A DNA stretch of 64,000 nt from Paracoccus liaowanqingii (GTDB taxonomy: Bacteria; Pseudomonadota; Alphaproteobacteria; Rhodobacterales; Rhodobacteraceae). Each line of letters begins with the position of its first letter. Within the stretch, counting starts at the first letter, position 1. Below are positions 35,101-42,670 of this stretch, one piece after another. Under the pieces are notes generated by a model. The model ran no database searches. It was not told where the DNA came from and saw only the letters and a list, made by a program, of their open reading frames with translations. The translations under genes and the position numbers were made by a program. Where the stretch lies: the NCBI RefSeq assembly GCF_004683865.2, contig NZ_CP040758.1:18442-82441 (forward strand), read 5' to 3'.

Positions 35101-35698
35101 CCCACGCCCAGAGAGCCGAAACTTCGTCGGCAGCCTTTCCTGCGTTGGCGAGCTCTTGGACTGTAAGGCCCGCGGCACTGGCATCTCGGTGGGCCTTCCG
35201 GCGATGCAGCACGACTGGAGCTGTCTGCGCGCCCATCGCCTCAATTACTTCTCGGGTATAGGCTACCTCCGCCGGGCCAGTCGGATTCGCCATGTTCACC
35301 ACAGCGAAGACGGGACGGGAGAAGCCGCGGCACAAGCGAAGTGTGCGCGGCATCTGTTCGAGAGGCTCGACATCGGGAGTTGTCGGGATCAGCACCAAGT
35401 CAGCGACCTCAACAGCAGCCGGCGCTTCGGTCGAACGGGCAGGGGGCGTGTCGATGATGACCAGGTCGGCTGCATCTTTTGCCTGCGATAGCTTCTTCGG
35501 CAATTCGTTCTCAGTTGAGAACACAACAACGGGCATGTCCGCCTCGCGCCGCTCTGCCCACTGGCTAACACTCTGCTGCGCGTCCATATCGATCATTAAT
35601 ACTGACAGCCCATCGCGAGCCGCCGCAACTGCCAGAGAGCGCGCGAGGGTCGATTTTCCTACACCGCCTTTCTGCATTGCAATTGTGATCACTTGCAT
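35072..35698 (-). CDS. parA: ParA-family partition ATPase
   Basis: 208 residues from ATG 35698 (MQVITIAMQKGGVGKSTLAR); the deviant Walker A KGGVGKST is at residues 10-17. Walker A-prime MIDMDAQQS and Walker B LVIIDTPPA follow, then LIPTTPDVEPLEQMPRTL. There is no N-terminal HTH, as in ParA of type Ib plasmids. It moves plasmid copies to daughter cells along the nucleoid. It sits between the rep gene and the RHH gene, all in one direction, a usual replicon module. Confidence 0.88.
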   Translation of the reverse strand: MQVITIAMQKGGVGKSTLARSLAVAAARDGLSVLMIDMDAQQSVSQWAERREADMPVVVFSTENELPKKLSQAKDAADLVIIDTPPARSTEAPAAVEVADLVLIPTTPDVEPLEQMPRTLRLCRGFSRPVFAVVNMANPTGPAEVAYTREVIEAMGAQTAPVVLHRRKAHRDASAAGLTVQELANAGKAADEVSALWAWVRAELRNCK

Positions 35699-35714
35699 TC
35701 TTGCCCCTTTGCTT

Positions 35715-35740
35715 TTGTGCACACCTGCACAGTTGCATTT
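35715..35740. repeat. TGCAC repeat cluster upstream of parA
   Basis: TTGTGCACACCTGCACAG with a further TTGCATTT occupies the 57-base gap between rep and parA. It is the third copy of this repeat type and overlaps the place where a par promoter is expected, so it may be an operator. Confidence 0.5.
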
Positions 35741-35755
35741 TTGATTATTGTACGC

Positions 35756-36595
35756 TTATTCGTCCCAGTTGATGATCTCGGGGGGTATCACGCTGAACAG
35801 ATCATCTTGCTTCTCCTTCTGCGCCTGCCACTGGGCCTTTTGCTCTTCAACCGATTTAGTCCACCAGGACAACCTAAGTTTCGTCACCTTCCGTCCTTGC
35901 TTTTCTGCCACGTCGACGGAGCAAGAGAAGGGGGCTAGCGCATTCACCTCAGCGACGGCCGGCTCGATAGCTTTGCGACGCAGCGCCGCGAAAGGGCCGA
36001 GCTTGCCGTGGGGCACGCCCAGGTAGTCGCGTAGCTCGTCAGTCTCAAAGTCGTTGTAGATGATGTGCTTCAATCCGATGCGCTTAGCGATCATCTCATA
36101 AAGCGCCATGCCATATTTCGTCCCGAAGCCGTGGAGAATTTGCATCTCTAGGCGGGCAAAGATCTGGCTGTCACGGAGAATTGGTAGAAGCTTTGAGTGC
36201 AACTCATAAGTCAGCATCGTTGCGATTCCTGGGCCGAACTTCTCTACGTCTGTCGGACCAAGGAGGTGAACGTTGCGGGTCGAACCATCGGACATGCGCA
36301 CACGCACAACAGTCTGCATCAGGCTCAAAATTGCCTCGGTGACGCGGTCGTTCGAGGTGTGGTTGCCTCGAAGCTCAGAGAAAGGAATTCGGTACTCTTG
36401 CCCTTCAGCCGCCATGTCGGGGCCAAAGGCGTTGGACAGCAGCTGATTGTAAATACGCCGAGCAGCCAACGTAATCTTCTCGCCCCCACGCACCTCGATC
36501 AATTCAGCCGGCTTGATGACCTCACCACGGCGCTGGAACGCCCCGAGAGTACCGCTATTGCTATCGTGACTTTTTGGGCGAGGTTCGTCCTGCAT
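35756..36595 (-). CDS. repA: Plasmid replication initiator, Rep_3 family
   Basis: 279 residues with two winged-helix halves typical of Rep_3 initiators: ITLAARRIYNQLLSNAFGPD, RIPFSELRGNHTSNDRVTEA and LMQTVVRVRMSDGS in the first, and LHGFGTKYGMALYEMIAKRI, DELRDYLGVPHGKLGPFAAL and RRKAIEPAVAEVNALAPFSC in the second. These proteins bind iterons as monomers to start replication and bind their own operator as dimers. Both target types are present: five iterons at 36689-36829, an inverted iteron inside codons 4-11 and a dyad at 36596-36631 directly upstream of ATG 36595. The gene is followed by parA. Confidence 0.9.
   Translation of the reverse strand: MQDEPRPKSHDSNSGTLGAFQRRGEVIKPAELIEVRGGEKITLAARRIYNQLLSNAFGPDMAAEGQEYRIPFSELRGNHTSNDRVTEAILSLMQTVVRVRMSDGSTRNVHLLGPTDVEKFGPGIATMLTYELHSKLLPILRDSQIFARLEMQILHGFGTKYGMALYEMIAKRIGLKHIIYNDFETDELRDYLGVPHGKLGPFAALRRKAIEPAVAEVNALAPFSCSVDVAEKQGRKVTKLRLSWWTKSVEEQKAQWQAQKEKQDDLFSVIPPEIINWDE
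36563..36584 (-). promoter_or_regulatory. Inverted iteron inside the 5-prime end of rep
   Basis: On the minus strand this reads ACCTCGCCCAAAAAGTCACG plus two bases, identical to iteron 4 except for one base. It lies inside the coding sequence (codons about 4-11) and in the opposite orientation to the upstream iterons. It may serve handcuffing or autorepression. Confidence 0.7.
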
Positions 36596-36631
36596 CTAAT
36601 GTGACCTATCTTGCATGCTACGTCACATTAG
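36596..36631. promoter_or_regulatory. Rep operator: 10-bp dyad at the rep start
   Basis: CTAATGTGAC at 36596 and its exact inverted copy GTCACATTAG at 36622 are 16 bases apart and end at the rep start codon. The GTCAC core is shared with the iterons, as in other Rep_3 plasmids where the dimer represses its gene. Confidence 0.7.
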
Positions 36632-36688
36632 TCGGAGATGTTACGGATTTGAAAGCATAATGGCGGAGATCGGCCTGAAATTGCTGCA

Positions 36689-36910
36689 ACCTCGCCCCAA
36701 AAGTCACCATGCGTATAAATCGGGTTGGGGCAAAGCAAAGGACCTCGCCCCAAAAGTCACCATACCTCGCCCAGAAAGTCACCTTACCTCGCCCAAAAAG
36801 TCACCATACCTCGCCCCATAGGTCACAGTCGCGCTATATTTTTTATTTAATTCAAAGGCTTATTTACGTTAAAATAAGAAAACTAAAAAAGAAAAAAAGA
36901 ACAGCGAAAT
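36689..36910. other. Plasmid replication origin with five 22-bp iterons and an AT-rich segment
   Basis: Iterons with consensus ACCTCGCCCCAAAAGTCACC plus AT start at 36689, 36742, 36764, 36786 and 36808; the last four are strictly tandem. The fifth is degenerate (CATAGGTCAC). They are followed by about 75 bases that are almost only A and T (36836-36910), a likely duplex-unwinding region. I see no perfect DnaA box. Confidence 0.85.
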
Positions 36911-37159
36911 AGGGGACACCCAGCATGTCCCCTAAACGTAAAAACACAACCGTGCTCGACTGGCCCGACCAGCTCTCAATGGCACCGCCCGAGCTAACCG
37001 TCCGGCCTGGTCTTATATTGGGGAGGGTTGTCTCGCACGCATAACCAGCCGCGATGCAGCCCTGAAACACCCCATGAAAGGCAGTCCGAATGCGGTCACG
37101 TTCCAACGCGGTGAGACGGCACCGGTGAGGCAAGGGCATCGGACGATCATTCGCAACTA
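36911..37159. other. Intergenic region between origin and IS elements
   Basis: About 250 bases without a convincing gene. A short minus-strand frame overlaps the AT-rich segment and is not supported. Confidence 0.4.
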
Positions 37160-37173
37160 GGGCCTGTTGACGT

Positions 37174-37600
37174 TCATCTTAGCTGAATGACTGTGGCTGC
37201 AATCGAGATGAACGCCTTGAAGCTTTCGTCGGTTTTGCACGAGCGCATGGCGATACCCCGGTTTTCCTTGAGCTTTCCAAAGTAATTCTCAATCAGATGG
37301 CGCCATTTGTAGGTGTCCTTATCGAATGCGGCGGGAAACCGTCGGTTGGCTTTTGGCGGGATGACCGGGACAATCCTGCGTTCGCTCAGCTCGGCTCGCA
37401 GCCAATCGGCATCGAAGGCGCGGTCGGCGAGCAGGTAATCAGCACTAAGGTTACTGATCAACTCTGGCACCGCGCGCAGATCATGTGCCTGCCCTGGCAG
37501 GAGGCGGAAATCGACAAGGTTTCCAAGGGCGTCCGTCAACGCCAATATCTTGGTCGTCATGCCGCCCCGCGAGCGCCCTATGGCTTGGCTTTGAGTCCCC
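37174..37600 (-). pseudogene. IS427-type transposase, second part (OrfB)
   Basis: It begins with GDSKPSHRALAG-type sequence (or TQSQAIGRSRGG in the frame of the family) and continues MTTKILALTDALGNLVDFRL, LLADRAFDADWLRAEL (second Asp) and YKWRHLIENYFGKLKENRGI (Glu). The first Asp of the site lies in OrfA, now 1.3 kb away behind the IS110 insertion, so the transposase is disabled. Confidence 0.85.
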
Positions 37601-37604
37601 CTTT

Positions 37605-38953
37605 ATGGATGGCCCGCCCCTCCCGCCGATCTCCGTGTAGGATGTCGGTGTTCAATGGAGGAAGGAGCGGACCATGAGCATTGTGATCGTTGGCATCGAC
37701 CTAGGCAAGAACAGCTGCAGCATCGTCGGTCTCGACAGCCTGGGGACAGTGGTGGTGCGACGGCGATTGCGTCGTGACGGCGTCATCGCCTTCGCGTCGA
37801 AGCTGCCGGCCTGCATCATGGCCATGGAGGCGTGTTGCGGCGCTCATCACATGGGACGGTCGCTGGCAGCACTGGGGCATGAGGTCCGGCTGATGTCGCC
37901 GGAATATGTCCGGCCTTACGTCAAGGCGCAGAAGAATGATGATCGCGACGCTGAGGCCATTGCCGAAGCGGCAACCCGACCCACCATGCGCTTTGTCGAA
38001 CTCAAGAGCGAGGAGCAACTCGACGTCCAGACGTTGCATCGGGTGCGGGATCGACTGGTCGGAGAACGCACGTCGCTGACCAACCAGATCAGGAGCCTTC
38101 TGCTGGAACGGGGACATGTCGTAGCACAGGGCCATGCCCGGTTGCGCCACCTGCTCGCTGACATGCTCGACCCCGGCACGGGCAGCCTCAGTCCCCGCAT
38201 GGCTTTCCTGCTCGGCGACATGCGCACGCGGTGGGACGAGCTTGACCGCCGCATTGCCGCTTTTGACGCCGAGTTCGCGGCCATGGCTCGGACCGATGAG
38301 CGAGCACGGCGGCTGACAAGCATTCCGGGCATCGGTGCGCTGAATGCCACCGCATTGGTCGCCGCTGTCGGCAACGCCGCGACATTCACGAAAGGACGCA
38401 ATCTGGCCGCCTGGCTGGGTCTGGTGCCCAGGCAGGCGACAACAGGAGGCAAACCGAAACTGCTCGGGATCACGAAGCGCGGCAGTCGATACCTGCGCAA
38501 GATGCTGATCCAAGGCGCGCGATCTGCCATGCCAACACTGGCAAAAGCGAATTCTGCCGTAGGCGCCTGGCTGCGTGCACTGCTTGTGCGCACCCATCCC
38601 AACGTCGCTGTTGTCGCCCTTGCTGCGAAGATGGCCCGCACTGTCTGGGCGCTTCTGCGGCACGGGCGAAACTATGAAGCCGTGCCGCAGGCGGCCGGTT
38701 GAGGAACACGCGCCCGTCTTGAACACAGCCGGGCGCAACGAGCTGCGAGTGGTGAAAGGAAGATGGCCTGACAGTTGATCGGCGTTGCAAAAACCTCCGG
38801 CGCAAAATGGCCCACTGAGGCCGGCCCCTTTATGAGGATTGTGACGCGCGGATCTCCATCTTGGCGGCGGCCTTTGTGCCGACATGCCGGATACGTTTGT
38901 GCAGACTGATCATGTCATCAAAAATTTCCGCTTGCAGACGGGGCGGGCCATAC
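37605..38953 (+). mobile_element. Complete IS110-family (IS1111-type) element
   Basis: The block carries inverted ATGGCCCGCCCC sequence at about 37608-37620 and 38941-38951. Such inverted repeats near the ends mark the IS1111 group; classic IS110 lacks them. About 250 noncoding bases follow the transposase. It interrupts an IS427-like element, whose two halves can be rejoined at the borders. Confidence 0.75.
37674..38702 (+). CDS. IS110-family transposase
   Basis: 342 residues, full length. The N-terminal DEDD domain has GIDLGKNSCSIVGLD, MEACCGAHHMGRSLAALGHE and VKAQKNDDRDAEAIAEAATR, and the C-terminal transposase_20 domain has LTSIPGIGALNATALVAAVG and FTKGRNLAAWLGLVPRQATT, SGGK-type serine region, then RGSRYLRKMLIQGARSA. 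ATG 37674 follows GGAGCGG. It appears intact and is the only IS110 copy in the window that could move; the copies at 9185 and 15184 belong to other subtypes and are truncated. Confidence 0.92.
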   Translation: MSIVIVGIDLGKNSCSIVGLDSLGTVVVRRRLRRDGVIAFASKLPACIMAMEACCGAHHMGRSLAALGHEVRLMSPEYVRPYVKAQKNDDRDAEAIAEAATRPTMRFVELKSEEQLDVQTLHRVRDRLVGERTSLTNQIRSLLLERGHVVAQGHARLRHLLADMLDPGTGSLSPRMAFLLGDMRTRWDELDRRIAAFDAEFAAMARTDERARRLTSIPGIGALNATALVAAVGNAATFTKGRNLAAWLGLVPRQATTGGKPKLLGITKRGSRYLRKMLIQGARSAMPTLAKANSAVGAWLRALLVRTHPNVAVVALAAKMARTVWALLRHGRNYEAVPQAAG

Positions 38954-39277
38954 GTTTGCGCCCTGACCAGAACGGTGAACCTTGACAATCGAGCCGTCGA
39001 TCATTGCGTATTCAAAGTCGGCGACCGTGCTCAAAATTTTGAACATTCTGTAGAAAGCGTCAGCCTTCACCCACCGGCGAAAACGCTTGAACACAGAATT
39101 CCACTTTCCAAACTCATCGGGCAATTCGCGCCACTGAGCACCCGTCCGCACGATCCACAGGACCGCCTCGACGAACAGGCGCGGATCGCGCCCCGTTTGG
39201 CCAGGATCAGACCGTTTTCCGAGGCAAAAGGGTTCGATGATCGCCCATTGGGCATCGGTCAGGGCACGTCGGGTCAA
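38953..39277 (-). pseudogene. IS427-type transposase, first part (OrfA)
   Basis: MTRRALTDAQWAIIEPFCLG, RLFVEAVLWIVRTGAQWREL, then KRFRRWVKADAFYRMF and YAMIDGSIVKVHRSGQGA, which contains the first Asp of the DDE site. The frame then runs into the IS110 element. Separated from OrfB and therefore not functional. Confidence 0.85.
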
Positions 39278-39391
39278 GGTTGCTCTCCACTCTTTGCGAC
39301 CTTGAATCAGACCTCAGCTGAAGTGTGAATCCCGAACGTCAACAGACCCTAGTTGCAGGCCAAGGATCAGACATTGTGAGAGGCTTTGGGC

Positions 39392-40788
39392 AGTGTCCCC
39401 GGTGGTGGTGTAGGAGGCCGCGCGCGGAGCCTCCGGCGTAGCGCAGCGCGCGGCCGCGGGTGATGCTGGCGGTCCACCGCCGATCTTCGGAAAAGGTTCG
39501 GGTTGCGACACTTGGAACCAACAACGGAGATGACGATGACCGACGACAGAATGGCGCTGATCGAGCTGGTTGAGAAGGAGGTTGACGGCGACCTCGTGCG
39601 CGAGATGCTGGCCTTTGCGGCCGGGCGCATCATGGAGGCCGAGGTGGAGGCACGGACGGGTGCAGCCAAAGGCGCGCGCACGCCGACGCGTGAGGTTCAG
39701 CGTAACGGATATCGCGACCGTGACTGGGACACACGCGCCGGACGGATCGCGCTGGAAATCCCGAGGCTGCGCAAGGGCAGCTACTTCCCGAGCTTTCTGG
39801 AGCCACGCCGCACGGCCGAGAAGGCCCTCGTGGCTGTAATTCAGGAGGCCTACGTCCACGGCGTCTCGACGCGGTCGGTCGACGATTTGGGTCAAGGCCA
39901 TGGGCGCGGGCGGCATGTCCAAGAGCCAGGTCAGCCGCCTCTGCGCCGAGATCGACGAGCGCGTGAACGCGTTCCTGTCCCGGCCTCTGGAGGGCGCGTG
40001 GCCCTATCTCTGGCTCGATGCGACTTACCTCAAGGTCCGCGAGGGCGGGAGGATCATCAGCCGTGCCGTGATAATCGCCGTGGCGGTCAACGAGGACGGC
40101 AAGCGTGAGGTGTTGGGTGTGGCCACAGGTCCCTCGGAGGCTGAAACCTTCTGGACCGAGTTCCTGCGTAGCCTCGCCGACCGCGGCCTACGCGGCGTGA
40201 AGCTGGTGATCGCCGACGATCACAAAGGCCTGCGGGCCGCCGCACGCCGCGTGTTTAACGCCACCCAGCAGCGCTGCCGGGTTCACTGGATGCGCAACGC
40301 TCTGGCGCACGCCCCGGCCAAGCAGCGCACCGCCGTTGCGGCAATGCTGAAGACGATCTTCGCGCAGGAGACCAAGGCCGAGGCCGAAGCCCAGTGGGAG
40401 ATCGTGGCTGACGCGCTTCGCGACAAGCAGCCCAAACTCGGCGCCCTGATGGACAGCTCCCGCGACGACGTGCTGGCTTACATGTCCTTTCCCCGCGAGC
40501 ACTGGACCCAGATCGCCTCGACGAATCCGCTGGAGCGGGTGAACCGCGAGGTGAAGCGGCGCGCCAGACGTCATCGGCATCTTCCCGAATGACAAAGCCA
40601 TCATTCGCCTCGTCGGCGCGCTCATGCTCGAGACCAACGACGAATGGGCGGTCGCCCGGCGATACATGTCGCTTGAAACGCTCGCCCGCGTCACCGACAA
40701 TCACAACGTCAGGCTGCCCGCCGTGGCCACCTGATCAAGCCCTGACCTCTCCGAGGGTCGGCACTCTTACACCACGCTGTGGGACACT
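39392..40788 (+). mobile_element. IS256-family element
   Basis: Imperfect inverted ends AGTGTCCCCGGTGGTGGTGT (39392) and AGTGTCCCACAGCGTGGTGT (minus strand, ending 40788) surround one transposase gene. No target duplication is visible. Its left end also occurs alone at 9036-9180. Confidence 0.8.
39530..40734 (+). pseudogene. IS256-family transposase with two frameshifts
   Basis: The mutator-type transposase starts [20 protein letters not shown] and shows [16 protein letters not shown]. An extra G near 39890 shifts the frame before [20 protein letters not shown]. The middle part has [18 protein letters not shown] (first Asp), VKLVIADDHKGLRAAARRVF (second Asp) and STNPLERVNREVKRR (Glu). An extra A near 40565 shifts it again before DVIGIFPNDKAIIRLVGALM and DEWAVARRYMSLETL. 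All three catalytic residues still exist, but no intact protein results unless the ribosome slips twice. Sequencing error at both sites is possible. Confidence 0.88.
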
Positions 40789-41288
40789 ATCAGGCTTTGT
40801 TCACCTGCCTCATAGAGAAGCAGCCAAATGAAAGCACTCTTTCACCTGGCCGGCCAAGCCTGCTGCCACGACTGCAGATGGCAAACGCTCCGGAAATGCC
40901 AGTCTACATTCGATGCACGTCGATAGATTGCAACTGGCACGAAGCATACAATACACGCATAAGGCGAATTTACATACAGATCACAAATTGGTGACAAGTT
41001 CTGCACTGACATGCCAATAAATTCAGACAATGCAAGAAATGCACACATTCAGACTTTAAGGTTGTGAGAGGTGATGGCGTCAAACTATTGTATAAATTAG
41101 AAAAAAAATATAAAAAACGTGTGACTATGAGAACCAGAATAAAACAGGCATTTCGCTACCCTCTTGCATCATCTGGACTTAACTGTCTATTTAGATAGGT
41201 GAGGACGCCGGAGACCTCTGTTGGCCTAAACAGTTGTCATTTTGTCGGCACCCCAAAAAACGTATGTCTATGACAGTGGAACGGTCCG
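40789..41288. other. 500-bp intergenic region upstream of the GC-rich operon
   Basis: AT-rich, with an A-rich block at 41095-41125. It should hold the promoter of the five-gene operon that starts at 41289. No RNA gene or coding region can be supported. Confidence 0.45.
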
Positions 41289-42668
41289 ATGACCTTTGCC
41301 TATTCGATTGCGGTTGACCCTACGCTGGCCCGCGTCTGCGACGGACTTCTGGAACGCCATCTGCCACCGACCCTGCTCGGCATGCTAGATGTCGCGGAGA
41401 CCGACGGACCCGTCCCCGGGCGCACCTGCCTGGCGCAGCTGATGCCGCTTGGCGCCGGCGCGGACGAGGCGAAGCGGCTGTCCGAGAGCGGGCATCACGG
41501 GCTGCCCGTCATCGAGGTCGATCCCGAGCATCCCGAACTGCTGGCCGAGCGGGTCACCGCGCTTCTGGTCGAGCGGCTGCAGCGCAGCGAGACGACCGCC
41601 GCTGCGTCGCGCGAAGCGGCCGCACTGCTGCGGCGCGAGAACATCTCGGGCGCGGGGCGGTTCCGCGAGATCGAAAGCTTCCTGCACGCGCTTGGCAATC
41701 CGCATGTGGCACAGTCCCTGAACTGGGAGCCCTCGGGTACCGTGGCGGAACTGCCCGCCGACGGCTCGGTCGTTCAGCATCTGCCCCTGAACATCGTCAG
41801 CATCACCGCGATCGACCTGTGGCTGCCCGAGCGCCTGCATGTCCGCAACTGCGAGATCCGGGTGTCGCTGCAGGACAGCACCGGCGACGAGCATGCGCTG
41901 GCCGAGATCCCCGACGAGATGCGGATCGGGTCGGGATGGGTGCGCTTTGCCCTGCCGATGGCGCTGCAGGGGGATGCGCGCAACTGCTCGCTGATCCTGC
42001 GCAATGCCGGGCCCGCGCGGCTGGTGGTGGGTCTGGGCATGCGCATGCCCGATGCCCGCTTCACCGCGCAGGGCGACACGATGCCCGGCGACCAGGTCCT
42101 GGCGCTGCGGGTCTGGAAGGCGCTGGCGGGCGCCTCGATCCCCGAGCGGCGCGACGCGCCGATGATCGATCCGCGTCTGGAGATGACGGCCAGCCTGCTG
42201 CAGCCCTCGGCTTTGCCCGCGCCCGAAATCTTCGGCATGCCGAGCTCGGCCACGGATTACATCACCGCCGATTTCTGGGCGGCCGAGGATGCGATCATGG
42301 TCCATCCCTCGCGCAGCGGCGCCGTCTGCGCGGTGATCCGCGACGTGCCGATGCGCGGGCTGCTGCAGCTGTCGGCGGTGGTCAACACCGGCCATGCCCG
42401 CTCGCCCAACCTGAACTTTGCCATCGGCGTCACGCCGCATCGCGCCATCGGCCGCGACGGCATCTGGGAAAGCTGCATGGGGTCTTGGGTCCACGGCCTG
42501 CCCGCGAATGGTTGGGGCCAGGTCCATTGCGTGCCTAAGGGCCCGATCGAGCGGGCTGACATCTATCTGGCCACTTCGCTGGCCCAGGACATGCCCAACG
42601 AGCACAGCTGGGGTCTTTTCCGCAGCTTCCGCGCCGTGACCGGCCAGCGTGCTACGCAGGAGGAATAG
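41289..42668 (+). CDS. Unrecognised protein, first gene of glycosyltransferase operon (DUF6212-like?)
   Basis: 459 residues, no signal peptide or membrane segment. The N-terminal part is alpha/beta (RTCLAQLMPLGAGADEAKRL, GLPVIEVDPEHPELLAERVT), a helical stretch follows at about 90-140, and the rest looks like beta-sandwich strands (SITAIDLWLPERLHVRNCEI, WVRFALPMALQGDARNCSLI, NLNFAIGVTPHRAIGRDGIW and WGLFRSFRAV). I cannot assign a function; DUF6212 of Rhodobacterales is a possibility I cannot check. The composition is very GC-rich. It ends two bases before the GT2-GT4 gene, whose ribosome site (AGGAGG) lies in its last codons, so both are translated together. Confidence 0.7.
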   Translation: MTFAYSIAVDPTLARVCDGLLERHLPPTLLGMLDVAETDGPVPGRTCLAQLMPLGAGADEAKRLSESGHHGLPVIEVDPEHPELLAERVTALLVERLQRSETTAAASREAAALLRRENISGAGRFREIESFLHALGNPHVAQSLNWEPSGTVAELPADGSVVQHLPLNIVSITAIDLWLPERLHVRNCEIRVSLQDSTGDEHALAEIPDEMRIGSGWVRFALPMALQGDARNCSLILRNAGPARLVVGLGMRMPDARFTAQGDTMPGDQVLALRVWKALAGASIPERRDAPMIDPRLEMTASLLQPSALPAPEIFGMPSSATDYITADFWAAEDAIMVHPSRSGAVCAVIRDVPMRGLLQLSAVVNTGHARSPNLNFAIGVTPHRAIGRDGIWESCMGSWVHGLPANGWGQVHCVPKGPIERADIYLATSLAQDMPNEHSWGLFRSFRAVTGQRATQEE

Positions 42669-42670
42669 CA

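Larger units (their letters stand above)
37160..39350 (-). mobile_element. IS5-family (IS427-like) two-frame element interrupted by an IS110 element
   Basis: The ends GGGCCTGTTGACGTTC (37160) and GGGTCTGTTGACGTTC (minus strand, ending 39350) are inverted repeats, flanked by GCAACTA on both outer sides in inverted orientation. OrfA is at 39277-38953 and orfB at 37600-37174. Between them lies a complete IS110-type element (37605-38953) that splits the transposase. Confidence 0.8.

Noticed and set aside
36689..36829. CRISPR array
   Set aside because: Repeats are contiguous 22-mers without unique spacers and lie beside a Rep_3 gene, so they are iterons.
37701..38885. 394-codon minus-strand frame
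   Set aside because: Antisense to the IS110 transposase, whose catalytic motifs are clear.
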